From Parapedobacter pyrenivorans_A (GTDB lineage Bacteria > Bacteroidota > Bacteroidia > Sphingobacteriales > Sphingobacteriaceae), in assembly GCF_041925275.1 (NCBI RefSeq), contig NZ_JBHEUZ010000014.1, positions 62,001 to 126,000 on the forward strand: 64,000 nt of DNA, in the 5' to 3' direction. Shown here piece after piece: positions 24,232 to 36,500 of this stretch. The notes beneath the pieces are model-generated. The model saw only the letters and a program-made list of their open reading frames with translations. It ran no database searches and had not been told where the DNA came from. Position numbers and translations under genes: made by a program. Positions within the stretch are counted from its first letter, which is position 1, and each line of letters opens with the position of its first letter.

Positions 24232-26742
24232 TTAACCGTACCGCTTTGACAGCGCTCCCAATCCAGCTGTATAGCCGTATGCGGCAAATTGGAACTTGAG
24301 GTTGTTGATATGCTGGATGCGCTCCTCTTTTGAAACCCGTTCCAGCATCAGGAAGCGGCAGTAGGCTTCAAGTAGCTTGAAGCCGCGGGCTTCGCAAAGG
24401 GCAATGGCGCGTTGGCCGATTTCTACTACGTCATGGCTACTCGCGGCATCGCTCGTTTGCAGCAGGAAAATAATATATAGCAGTTGGTATGTGGAATTAT
24501 TGTGTGCATTTAGCGAAAGTCGCTTTACGCGAGACAAAGCTTCCTCACCCCGCCCATTCTCCCATAGGTAGAATGCATTGATCAATATTTCCACATCGGT
24601 TTCGAATCGGTTTGCCGTGGCTGTTTTTTCAAGTCGCTTATCGATGAGTTCCTGGTAGGGAAGCGTCACTGCCTTGTTGCCAGACACCTTCATGTAGAGG
24701 TAAAGCAATACATCGATATGGAACGGCGCGGCCAACGTCTTTGCCAATGGCAGGCGGTAAGGCAATGCGTTCAATTCGCGCATAGCCTGTTGGTCGATGG
24801 TGCCGCCCTTGAAGCGCTGGTATAGGTAAGACAATAGGAGAAACGGGTTGATGGCAAAAGGCGTGTATGCTTCCGGTGGCAGGGCAGCGAGCGGTTCGAG
24901 CTGTTTGAGCAGGGCCTCTTCATCCCATTTCAATAGCGCTATGGTAGCCAACTTGCTGCGTAGGGAGATCTCATGTTTTTCCGTCAGGTCGAAAAAGAGC
25001 AGCTTCTCAAGGTTAGGTTCGAACTCGGTCTGGAAACTGATATAACGGAGCATATAGTCAAGGAAGGATGCATGCTGGAGCCCTTCGTTGATTTTCTCGC
25101 ATAATGCCGTATCGCGTCTGGCTAGCCTATAGAGGCCATCACAGACGAAGGAGATGACATCGAACGTATCGCTTCCGATGAATGGGATATGTTCCAACTG
25201 ATTGACCAACCGGAGGTCTCCCGACTTGATTTGGAAGAGTAGCAACCACTTCAGCTGTTCCCTTTTCGCGTTTTCATCGAGGGGTGATGTACTTACCGAA
25301 TCGATTAGCCCCTCTATATCGGTATACCCGTTGAATAATTCGAGCGCAATGAAGTAATTCGCAATGGTGTCCGATTGAAATTGCACCACGGTTTGCTGCC
25401 GCACTTCGAAGTCGCAAGTTGTTTCATGCAGCAGGCCCGAATAAAGCAGGTCGTTGTAGGCCACCCGGTGCTGTCTGATGGCTGGGTAGGCTGCCTTCCT
25501 GTTAACCTGCAACCGGCCGTCCTGCTGCTCTATCGCTGGCGACAGTTCTTCCAAGAGTGATTGTTTGCCAAGCGTATTCACGCCGTTGAACACTTTCTTT
25601 TTCAGGTATTGGATGATGATAAGGTATTCTTTGAACGACGTGACCTGGTTGGGGTCCAAGCGGTCGCCAACCAGCTCGTAGTAGTACTGGAAAAACAAAG
25701 GCGTATGGATGAGCTGGGTGTTTCGGGTCCGCAGCGCCGGATAGGGTCTGAATGATCCGTTGATATTTTGTGCCAGCTGGTGGAGTTCGGCATGCGAAAA
25801 TGGCGGCATGCCGGCAGCTTCCCTGGGTTGCCCGCCAAGCTGCAGCGAAAACCATTGGGGGTTGATGACCGTTTCCCTGAATAGGTCCTCGAACTTCAGC
25901 AACGAGGCGGTACGTAGCATGAGTACGATGCGGAACCACGTAAATTGGGCGAAGTGGTTGACCATGTCCATGAATTGGGAAATCACCATGTAGAATTGCC
26001 TATCGGCCACCAGGTCGCTATGTAGCTCATCGATGATGAGGTAGAAATTACCCGGAGCCCCTTTGCGGTGTTCTTCCATAAAACTATCTAGGAGTTCGGT
26101 GGTTTCGAACCCCAGGAGATGGGCCAGCCAGCGGTTGCTGTGGTAACCGAACGCCGTACCCTGCAGCAGGGAAAGGCCATTGGTAAACAGGTAGATGTCA
26201 TTGGATGAATCGACGTGTATCTGGCCGATCTGCTTTTCCACCCAGCGCGATACTGCGATGGTTTTACCGCAGCCCACGTGACCATGGAGGATGCCGGTGG
26301 TTGCTCCGCTGGAGAGGAACCGCTCGGCGAATTGGTTGATGTATTCTCTATCTATGGTCAAATGATAGGGTATGCCACACTTATACTTATTGCTTTGGAT
26401 ATTGAACAGGCTGATTTTTGTGGCGTTCAGTGAAATTTCGCCCCACGTCCGTTGCTGTGCGGTATGCAGTTTGCTCTGCTCGAGGTCGGTGTAAAAGTTG
26501 TCCCAGCTTTCGAAACCACAATATTCTGCCAATGCGTTCAATGTATAGATGGAAGGCTGGTGTATGGAGGAGGCGAACCCGAATACCCGCTTTAGCGTGG
26601 TTTCGCTTACGCTTTTGTTAGTGGTTACTTTGATTTCGAGCGCCAGCCGGTAACAGTCGGCCGGCACCAATTGGGCGATTTTTGCTTTCTTTAATACGAG
26701 CAATTTTAGCTTATCAAAATAAGCATGTAAATATGTTTTCAT
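24232..26742 (-). CDS. Large P-loop ATPase with N-terminal DNA-binding-like domain
   Basis: 836 residues. Residues about 30-90 (SVSETTLKRVFGF, PSIYTLNALAEYCGFESW) match a helical motif found at the start of several Bacteroidota regulators. A P-loop domain follows: Walker A GHVGCGKT (154-161), Walker B YLIIDELH (234-241). The remaining 500-odd residues are helical and repeat-like. The architecture, an effector or DNA-binding N-terminus, NTPase and helical sensor, is that of a STAND/NACHT-like signalling ATPase, but I cannot assign a named subfamily. It stands alone, divergent from the giant surface-protein gene with 800 bp between them; it may be that gene's regulator or an independent stress or defence sensor. 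Both roles are speculation. Confidence 0.75.
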   Translation of the reverse strand: MKTYLHAYFDKLKLLVLKKAKIAQLVPADCYRLALEIKVTTNKSVSETTLKRVFGFASSIHQPSIYTLNALAEYCGFESWDNFYTDLEQSKLHTAQQRTWGEISLNATKISLFNIQSNKYKCGIPYHLTIDREYINQFAERFLSSGATTGILHGHVGCGKTIAVSRWVEKQIGQIHVDSSNDIYLFTNGLSLLQGTAFGYHSNRWLAHLLGFETTELLDSFMEEHRKGAPGNFYLIIDELHSDLVADRQFYMVISQFMDMVNHFAQFTWFRIVLMLRTASLLKFEDLFRETVINPQWFSLQLGGQPREAAGMPPFSHAELHQLAQNINGSFRPYPALRTRNTQLIHTPLFFQYYYELVGDRLDPNQVTSFKEYLIIIQYLKKKVFNGVNTLGKQSLLEELSPAIEQQDGRLQVNRKAAYPAIRQHRVAYNDLLYSGLLHETTCDFEVRQQTVVQFQSDTIANYFIALELFNGYTDIEGLIDSVSTSPLDENAKREQLKWLLLFQIKSGDLRLVNQLEHIPFIGSDTFDVISFVCDGLYRLARRDTALCEKINEGLQHASFLDYMLRYISFQTEFEPNLEKLLFFDLTEKHEISLRSKLATIALLKWDEEALLKQLEPLAALPPEAYTPFAINPFLLLSYLYQRFKGGTIDQQAMRELNALPYRLPLAKTLAAPFHIDVLLYLYMKVSGNKAVTLPYQELIDKRLEKTATANRFETDVEILINAFYLWENGRGEEALSRVKRLSLNAHNNSTYQLLYIIFLLQTSDAASSHDVVEIGQRAIALCEARGFKLLEAYCRFLMLERVSKEERIQHINNLKFQFAAYGYTAGLGALSKRYG

Positions 26743-27207
26743 AGCATAGGATGTAGATGTTTATGCCGATGGCTGCGTCACGGTATCAACGGTTTCGGTT
26801 ACACGTTGATTGTTTTTCGAATCATCGGTTACTGATAATGCTGCATAGCTGTTGTGTTTTTATTTATAACTATTGCCGGGTAACCATTTTGCTAAAATAG
26901 CCAGTTTCATCAAGTTTTCGCGATTAGCAAAGGCTGTCTCCAAAAATAAGATATTTCTTTCGTCCTCGGTAACTATTTGATGAATACTTTGAATGCACCT
27001 GCTCGGCTGTGGTTAACGCCCATGCAGTGGTATCCATCACCCATGCCCTACGCTGCTGCTGCCTCTTTCCCCCGGTACGGGCAAAAAATCAATTATTCAT
27101 AAGGTTTCCTGCGCCAAACTTAGGAAAAATCCGTGGTACATGGAGGGGTGATATACTACGTGAACGAAATGAATGGTATTCATTAAAATGAACATAGTGA
27201 ACAAAGG
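26743..27207. other. Non-coding divergent region
   Basis: No convincing gene. Two minus-strand -7 boxes could serve the ATPase gene: TATTTTTG at 26948-26941 and TAAGTTTG at 27122-27115, giving leaders of about 190 and 365 nt. A dyad ATTTT-GCT-AAAAT lies near 26887. Short ORFs here have no family features. Confidence 0.45.
27115..27122 (-). promoter_or_regulatory. Minus-strand -7 box, likely for the ATPase gene
   Basis: CCTAAGTTTG on the minus strand, identical to the boxes of rlmH, pheT and the DivIC-like gene. Only 85 bp separate it from the divergent -33 element of the giant gene. Confidence 0.45.
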
Positions 27208-27234
27208 TTTGGTGTAACGACCAAGCTATATTTG
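27208..27234 (+). promoter_or_regulatory. Promoter of the giant surface-protein gene
   Basis: TTTG at 27208 and TATATTTG at 27227-27234. The spacer (15 bp) is shorter than usual. Predicted leader about 310 nt, unusually long for this window. Confidence 0.5.
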
Positions 27235-27275
27235 CGTGCAAAGCGGATGGGTTGGCCAGGGATCTGGTGAAAATA

Positions 27276-27313
27276 GACACTTCCGGAGAGCGAGGCCGCT
27301 CCCCAGAAATGTC
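27276..27313 (-). repeat. 17-bp inverted repeat in the leader of the giant gene
   Basis: GACACTTCCGGAGAGCG and CGCTCCCCAGAAATGTC flank a 4-nt loop. In plus-strand RNA three positions are A-C mismatches; in minus-strand RNA the same three become G-U pairs, so the hairpin is fully paired only in minus-strand transcripts, where a TATTTTC tract follows. Confidence 0.5.
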
Positions 27314-27549
27314 AAAACATCTACCGGAGAGATAGTTGCAATAACCATACCGTTTTTGGCTTGATAGTGGATTTTCTGTAATTCATTGTCGGCCAGCAAA
27401 TAAGGAAGGGGTTTGCTTTTAGTAAACGCTTCGATTACCTACTACGAAAAACATTGGCCCGTCGTATAACGCGGTTGGAACGTGAATGCGGCGGCCGAAC
27501 TATACATTATCTATTGAAAAACATTTTACGATTATAATCCCATAGCTAA

Positions 27550-30500
27550 ATGGAAACATCATCTACTTATCCGAAATTTTCTTTTTTGCGCTTTTTCTAC
27601 ACACTCGTGCTCGTTCCATTGTTGCTTTGCTCCCCAGGTTTGGTGGGGGATGTGGTGGGGCAGACGAAAGTGCCGGCAACCGTCTACCAAGATGAAAACG
27701 TCGACAATGCAACAAATGCAAACGTCGATGATGAGCAATTTGCAACGCTGAATGCTTGGCCAGGAGCAGCACTTGGGATTGGGAAGTATAACGGGAAACT
27801 TGGATTCCAGTTTTCAACCGAACTGCCGGCTAATACAACAACTTATGTGCGTATAGGCGCGGAAGAGGACGGTTTATTGGACGCCTTATTGGGGGGAAGT
27901 ATAGGGAATATAGTAACCGGATTGGTGGACGGTCTGTTGCTTGGTGATCATTTCTTTAAAGTAGAGGTCTATAATAATGGCGGGGGTTCGCTGTTAAGTG
28001 CGAATAGTAAAAATGGTTTTCCCGATATCCGATTAAAACTGGTGCGTAATGCAGAAGGACATTATCTATTGGCTATTACACCAGATGCCGCGTATAATCA
28101 AGTGGTTATCGAAAACCAAAGTGACGCTGCGTTAGGTTTGGTTGCGCCCGTTAAACGTTTTTTTGTATATAATGCATATTACCTTGATGGTTTAACGGAT
28201 TGTACACCTGCTTCCGCCACATCGTTCGATGGAACGGGGATTACACTTGATTTATTAGAACTGGGGAATACGGGCGTATCCAATCCTCATTTTGCAATCG
28301 ATGGCGATGCAAGCAATACGTTCTCTGAAATTAACGTAGGTCTATTGGGCGTTGCGGCATCCATGTCGCAATACGTTGACTTCCCAACGCCGGCTACACC
28401 TTTCCATCATTTCACGGTAAAACTCGCGATCAACACGAGCGAGACACTCAGTGCCAACCTGTTGGGCGCCTATGAGATTGTAGCATGGAACGGTACGCAA
28501 GAAGTGTACAAGCGTTCATTGGCCGGTGGTATTATTAATGGACTGGACGCCCTATCGCTCTTGCAAAGCGGTCAGCCCGCCACATTCACCTTTGGCCCTT
28601 CCAAAGAATTTGACCGGATCGAAATCCGTGTGAATGCACTCATTGGGCTGAGCGCGGCAAGTTCATCCGTGAAAGTCTACGATGTTCAGCGTTACGGCCC
28701 CGGCTGTCCCGACCCGAACCTGCCCACGCCGTCGCCAACAGAAAGTCCGTTGGATATTCCATCGTGCGCTTCGGAATTGGTCGCTTTTGAGCATGTGGAT
28801 TTCGCAGCAAATGCAGCGGATGGCAACAACGAAACCTACGCTACATTAAATGCAAGCAACGGCACGTTACTGGTGAGTTCGCCCGTGGCCGGTTATCTTG
28901 AAATGAAATTGCCAATACAGCTCGGTGCCAACCAGACCTCCTATGTGCGCATTGATGTAGAAGACGATATACTTGAACGCCTAGTAAATGGATCGATTGG
29001 CCAACTCCTTTCCGGTGTAGGCGGGTTGGTATTGGGCGACCATTATTTCACGGTGGAGGCTAAACTTACCGAGGGAGGCGCTTCTGTTTTGTCGGGATCC
29101 AGCGCCAATACATTCGATACAACGACTGGCGGGGTGGTCACGATCGTGCAGGATAAAATCGGCCGGTATTACATTGCCATAACGCCCAACACCCCTTACC
29201 AATACATCCGGATTACGGACCATGTTTCCAGTCTACTGGGAACCGGTGTGCAAAAATCGATGAAAGTGTTTGACCTGTGTTTCGAGACAAGCGACGACAC
29301 ATGTTTGCCTGCTTTCGCCACATCGGCTGATGGCACTGGCCTGACAATAGGGATATTGGACAATGGTGCCGGGGTGACCAATGCGGACAACGCAATCAGT
29401 GACAATTCGTCCGATTATTCCGAGATCAGTCTGGGAACGGCCGCTGTTGCCGCTGAAGTAAACCAAACCATCTATTTCAACGGGCCGTCAACACCCGGCG
29501 ATGAATTAAAGGTACGGGTACAAGTCGGGGCGCCAAGCTTATTGGATGTCAATGCACTTGGTAGATATAAGATACAAACTTACCTGGGCAGCCAATTGGT
29601 AGATGACTTTACCGTGCAGGATGGGCTGATTGCGGGTTTGAATGTGTTGAATATCTTTGAGGCCGGTGGAATCGTGACCCTGAGCTATGTCCCTACAGGT
29701 GCTTATGACCGTGTGGTGGTCGGACTCAACTCCTTATTGAGTGCCGGGCTTACACCTCCGTTGCGCTTGTACAGTGTAAAGCGGATCGGTGCGGATTGCC
29801 CGCCAGACCCTGCTACGTTGTCTCCGTTTGAAAACCCTACCTGCGCCAGTGATTTAATTGATGCGTCCAATGCGGACGATATCCAGCATCTCTTTGATGA
29901 CGATTTCGATAGCTACGCTACCCTAAATTCGGGTGCTGGCAGTTTATTGGGGATCGGGCAGTTTGAAGGTTTTGTAGAAATGGGTTTTGCCGGGACCGTG
30001 CCGGCGAATACGACTTCGTATGTACGGATTGACTTTGAGCCTACGTTATTGAATGGATTGTTGGGTGGCAGCCTTGGCGGCACATTGGCCGGCATCGTGG
30101 ATGGCCTTTTACTCGGCAACCACTACTTCTCCGTAGATGTGAAGAACGGTGCTGGCACCTCGGTATTGTCTGGTGCAAGTAACAACGGATTCGGTTCGAA
30201 TACCGATCGGATTCGGATTGTCCAAGATAACCTGGGGCGCTATTACATTGCGCTGACCCCGGGTCAGGCCTATAAAACCATCCGGATTACGGACCATACC
30301 AATGCCGCAGTGGGTCTATTGGCCCAACCAAATACGATGAACGTCTATGGCGTATGTTTCGATACGCCGACTTCGGCCTGTCCTCCGGCGTTTGCCACTT
30401 CCTTCGATGGGTCGGGGCTGACGTTGGATGCCGGTGGGCTTTCCGGTGTGGGCGTAACCAATGCGGCCCATGCAATTGATGGCAATACCACCAATTATTC

Positions 30501-33500
30501 GGAAATCAGTTTGGGAACGGCAGGAGTTGGAGCAACGGTTAAGCAGTATATATTCTTTAACAAACTCGCTGATGCCGATGACCAAGTGGATGTGACGATT
30601 TCGTTCGGCACAGGTGCTGTAGACCTCTCATTGATCGGCAACATCGAATTGAAAGCCTATAACGGCTTAACGGAAGTCGCTGAGCTGGATTGGCAGAGTG
30701 GTATTGTCAATGGTGTGAACGTGGTAGACCTGCTCAACAATGGAGGTATGGCTACCGTTCCTTTCGTTCCGGGTGTGCCTTTTGACCGGATCTCGGTAGG
30801 TATCAATGCCCTCGTTGCTGCGAGCGTATTGCCGCCGTTGCGGTTATACGAAGTCGCCAAAGTGTGTGATATTGCCGCCCCCCAATTCGAAAGCTGGAAA
30901 AGCTATGTGCTCCCGGGCACGCAAACCGCAGTAAGCGGTGGTGAGGAAGTAACCTATACCATCCATATACGGAATACCGGAACGACCGATCTCAACGGGT
31001 TTATCGTCACGGATGAGGTACCGGCGCATACCACGTATGTGGCGGCTTCAGGTGGAACGGAAGCGGCCGGAGTGGTTACGTTTGATAATATCAACATCGC
31101 AGCAGGCGCTACGGGAACCGTGAGTTTTAAGGTAACTGTCGACAACGATTTGACGGGTGTAACGGAAATCGGCAACGTGGCCACCGTGAAAGCCAATCCG
31201 ACGGATCCCGGTACGGAAACGGTACCTCCGGCAGACAACGATGACCCCACAGCCGGGCCGGATCCAACGGCTACACCGGGTACGCCTACACGCATACCTG
31301 TCGATCCGATCTCTTCGTTGGTTTCCTGGAAAAGCTATGTCGTAAACGGCGATGCCTCCATCGATGCAGTCGGTGGTGGCGAGTCCGTGGCATACACTGT
31401 TTTTGTGCGCAATACCGGTAATCAACGATTAACCAACGTAACGATTACCGATGCCGTGCCGCTGGGTACCACCTATGCTTCCGGCGGTACATTCGCCGGT
31501 GGCGAAGTGAGTTTCACGATTCCATCGATCGAAGTGGGTGCAACGGCTGCCGGACAGACGTTCTATGTGACCGTCGATGAAGATCTGACAGGCATAGATG
31601 TTATCCATAACCTAGCGACCGTAGGCGCCACAGACGTGCCACCTACGGGTAGCTACCCCCCTGCGGATAACGATACGCCCACCGATCCGGATACCGGTGG
31701 CGGTACAGGCACCGATATCCCTGTTACGCCCTTGCACGACATCGACTTTACGAAGAGTGGAGTTAGCAATAACATCGAAAGTGCCGGAAAAGCCGTGGTG
31801 GGCGATATCATTACCTATACCCTGACCATTACCAATACGGGGAATAAAACGTTGACCAATATCGCGGTGGTAGATGCTGTACCAAGCAACTTAACTATTA
31901 TCGACAGCGGTGGTGGTACAGTAACTGGATCTGATTTAGAATTTACCATTGCTTCGCTGGCGGTCGGTGCTGCACCACAAACGTTCACCTTTACCGCGCA
32001 AGTAACGAGCCTCGATTTGTCGTTTCCGCCAATTGACAATGCTGCAACGGCTACGTATCGCAATGAAGATAATACCGGTGATAAGACGGAAACGGCTGTA
32101 TTCCGTATACAAACCAATTGTACGTTGGCGATAGCCACCGATATCGTGGTGGCCGATGCCGAGGTCTGTGAAGGCAGTGCGGTGACATTGACCGCCTCTG
32201 CTCCGGGCGTAACCGATCCGGTATTTAACTGGTATTCCGATGCCGCATTGAACAACTTGATATTCACGGGCCCCGCATTATCCATCAACCCGGTCGAGGC
32301 TGGAACCTATTACGTAACCGTAATCGGCGAAGGGGTTTGTGAGAATGTGCCGGGTACGGCGAAAGAAGTCACGGTGACGGTTAATCCGGCACCGGAAGTT
32401 GTCCTGACCGATCCCGCATCCTATTCCATCGAAATCGGCGGAACGGTTGCTGTTCCGGGCTACAATGTGTTGCCGGGTGTAAGCTATGAATGGGTAGATC
32501 AGACCGGCGCCACAGTGACTTCATTCGGCCCGTTTGACGCCGCTGGTACTTACACCTATACGCTTATCGCTACGGATGATGTCACAGGTTGCCAAACCGC
32601 CGTGACGGTTGTTGTGAATGTGTACAATCCCGGTGATTGTCCGCCGGTATTCTCACGCGTGTACAACGATGCCGCCAATAACGGTACCGTAGCTTCCTTA
32701 TTGGGGCTTGTTACGTTAGGGAACGTGCAATCGCCGCAAGCCGCGGCCTCGTCAGATGTGACAACCTACTCAACGATATCGGAAGTGTTGGCCACCAGCC
32801 TGTTGGGATTGACCGGTGAGACTTCGCAAACCTTGACCTGGAATAGCGACATACCAGCCGGCACGCCCGTTACCGTGAAGCTGGCGAAAGAATACGGGGT
32901 TGCCGGTGTCATCGGTGGTATTTATATCCAAGCGGTGGATGCCAGCGGAAACGACGTGGGCAGCCGCCAATGGGTCGATCCGAATCTGGCTTCTGTTGTA
33001 AACGGGGTTAACGTATTCGAATATACGTTCGCGCCAACACAAGATTACCGTGGTGTGCGGGTGGCACTTTCGTCGGTACTTAGTGTAGCACAATCCGCCC
33101 GGATTTACCATGCTTACTACCATGAATCCGGAACGCCGGATTGTGCCGAACCAAATGGGGTAATAGATGTGTTGGGAGGCATGGAGTTCCCGATTGGTGT
33201 ACTTAACCTTGTGACGGGCCTCACGGGCGTCTCCGACCCTTGGGATGCCGTGGATGAAGATGAAACTTCCTATGCGACCCTTACCAACACCGTCGGCGCC
33301 AATGCCTATAGCAAATTGGAGGTCGTCTACGGCACTCCGGCACTGACGGGCGATACCGTAACCATTAAGGTGGGTAAACCGGGTGCCTTGCTGAATGTCG
33401 GCTTATTGGATAATTTTACCATCCAGCCGTATTTAGGGAATGCTGCCGTAGGTGCACCCATCCATAACGATCCTGCCTTATTGAAAATCAACCTGCTTCC

Positions 33501-36500
33501 GGGTGAAGAGGAGGCAACGATTCAATTCATCGCGAACGCGCCTTTTGACCGGATTAAGATACTATACGGTGGGGTAGTTAGCGTATTGGATCAATTGCGC
33601 GTATTTGAAATTACCCGCAAAATCCCGACGCCGATTGTTGGTCCAAATGCGGATAATACCTTTGAAATTTGCCCGGGAGGGGATATTGTAATTCCCGACC
33701 CGGATGATTGTACAAGTTATATTTTATATACCACAGTAGATGGAACGGTCGTGGCAGATGTTCCCAGTTTGCCATCGGGCACGCATACGCTGTACCTGCA
33801 AACCATTCGTTTTGGTTCTTGCGAGGTAGGGGAGCGGACGCCCATCACCGTTATCGTGAAAGAGGCACTGCCGCCGGCACTGACGGAACTGGAACAGGTG
33901 TTCTGTGAAATAGATGCGCCTACGGTTGCCAACCTGAACGAAGACGGCGCTACGGGTGACGTTCGCTGGTACTCGGCTTCCACAGGTGGGACACCACTTA
34001 GTCCGGGCGATGCACTTGCTACTGGTTTATATTACGCTTCGCAGATTACAGATGGATGTGAAAGTATAATCCGTACGGAAGTAATGGTGACCGTTACGGC
34101 AACACCTCCGCCTGCGTTAGCCCAATTGGAACAAGTATTCTGCGAAATAGATGCGCCTACAGTAGCCAGCTTGAATACCGCTGGAGCTGCTGGTACGGTT
34201 GTATGGTATGATGCAATGAGTGGCGGGACACCGCTAGACCCAACTACGGCACTCGTTGACGGTACGTACTATGCTGCACAAGTAGGTGACAACTGCGAAA
34301 GTGTATTGCGTACGGAAGTGACGGTTACAATCACCAAGACCCCGCCACCGGCATTGACCGAGCTTGAGCAGGTCTTCTGCGAAATAGATGCGCCTACAGT
34401 AGCCAGCTTGAATACCGCTGGAGCTGCTGGTACGGTTGTATGGTATGATGCAATGAGTGGCGGGACACCGCTAGACCCAACTACGGCACTCGTTGACGGT
34501 ACGTACTATGCTGCACAAGTAGGTGACAACTGCGAAAGTGTATTGCGTACGGAAGTGACGGTTACAATCACCAAGACCCCGCCACCGGCATTGACCGAGC
34601 TTGAGCAGGTCTTCTGCGAGATCGATGCGGCTACGGTAGCTGATCTGAACGACGATGGCGCTACGGGCACGGTGATCTGGTATACGGCGGCTACGGGCGG
34701 CACACCGCTGTTGCCAACCGAGGCACTTGTTGACGGCACGTATTATGCTGCCCAAATCGGTGCAAGCTGCGAAAGTGTATTGCGTACGGAAGTGACGGTT
34801 ACAATCACCAAGACCCCGCCGCCGGCATTGACGGAACTGGAGCAGGTCTTCTGCGAGATCGATGCGGCCACGGTAGCCGACCTGAACGAGGATGGAGCCA
34901 CGGGCACGGTGATCTGGTATACGGCGGCTACCGGCGGCACAGCACTCCTTCCGACGGCTGCATTGGTTGACGGCACGTACTATGCCGCACAAGTTGGCGA
35001 CAACTGCGAAAGTGTATCGCGTACGGCGGTCGAAGTGACGATCACCAAGACCCCGCCGCCGGCATTGACCGAGCTTGAGCAGGTCTTCTGCGAGATCGAT
35101 GCGGCCACGGTAGCCGACCTGAACGAGGATGGAGCCACGGGCACGGTGATCTGGTATACGGCGGCTACCGGCGGCACAGCACTCCTTCCGACGGCTGCAT
35201 TGGTTGACGGCACGTACTATGCCGCACAAGTAGGTGACAACTGCGAAAGTGTATTGCGTACGGAAGTGACGGTTACAATCACCAAGACCCCACCGCCGGC
35301 ATTGACTGAGCTTGAGCAGGTCTTCTGCGAGATCGATGCGGCCACGGTAGCCGACCTGAACGAGGATGGAGCCACGGGCACGGTGATCTGGTATACGGCG
35401 GCTACCGGCGGCACAGCACTCCTTCCGACGGCTGCATTGGTTGACGGCACGTACTATGCCGCACAAGTAGGTGACAACTGCGAAAGTGTATTGCGCACTG
35501 CGGTCGAAGTGACCATCACCAAGACCCCGCCGCCGGCATTGACCGAGCTTGAGCAGGTCTTCTGCGAGATCGATGCGGCTACGGTAGCTGATTTGAACGA
35601 GGACGGAGCTACGGGCACGGTGATTTGGTATACGGCGGCTACGGGCGGCACACCGCTGCTTCCGACGGCTGCATTGGTTGACGGCACGTACTATGCCGCA
35701 CAAGTAGGTGACAACTGCGAAAGTGTATCGCGCACTGCGGTCGAAGTGACGATCACCAAGACCCCGCCACCGGCATTGACCGAGCTTGAGCAGGTCTTCT
35801 GCGAGATCGATGCGGCTACGGTAGCTGACCTGAACGACGATGGCGCTACGGGCACGGTGATCTGGTATACGGCGGCTACGGGCGGCACAGCACTCCTTCC
35901 GACGGCTGCATTGGTTGACGGCACGTACTATGCCGCACAAGTTGGCGACAACTGCGAAAGTGTATCGCGTACGGCGGTCGAAGTGACGATCACCAAGACC
36001 CCGCCGCCGGCATTGACCGAGCTTGAGCAGGTCTTCTGCGAGATCGATGCGGCCACGGTAGCTGATTTGAACGAGGACGGAGCTACGGGCACGGTGATCT
36101 GGTATACGGCGGCTACGGGCGGTACACCACTCGCGCCGACAACCGCACTGGTAGACGGTACCTATTACGCCGCCCAGGTTGGCGACAACTGTGAGAGCAT
36201 AGCGCGCACGGCCGTCGAAGTGACGATTACGGTTACGCCAGCACCCACCATAGACAATAATGCACCTGAGTTCTGCGAAACCGACAATAGGACGCTGGCG
36301 GACCTAGACGCCATCGGTACGGCAATCAAGTGGTACGCTTCCGCTACGTCAACCGACGTACTGCCGGAAACGACCGTACTTGAGGATGGCGTAACCTATT
36401 ACGCAACGCAAACGGGCGACAACTGTGAAAGTGTAGAACGTCTAGCTGTGACTCCCGTTATAAACGATTGTACTTCGCTGCTATCTATTACGAAAACAGC

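Noticed and set aside
27089..27280. 63-codon minus-strand ORF between the ATPase and giant genes
   Set aside because: It would read through two promoter boxes and its product has no domain or membrane signature.
34471..35940. 489-codon minus-strand ORF inside the giant gene
   Set aside because: It lies antisense to the 237-bp repeats; because 237 is a multiple of three, one open unit stays open in all units. The product is a repeated shadow with no family features.
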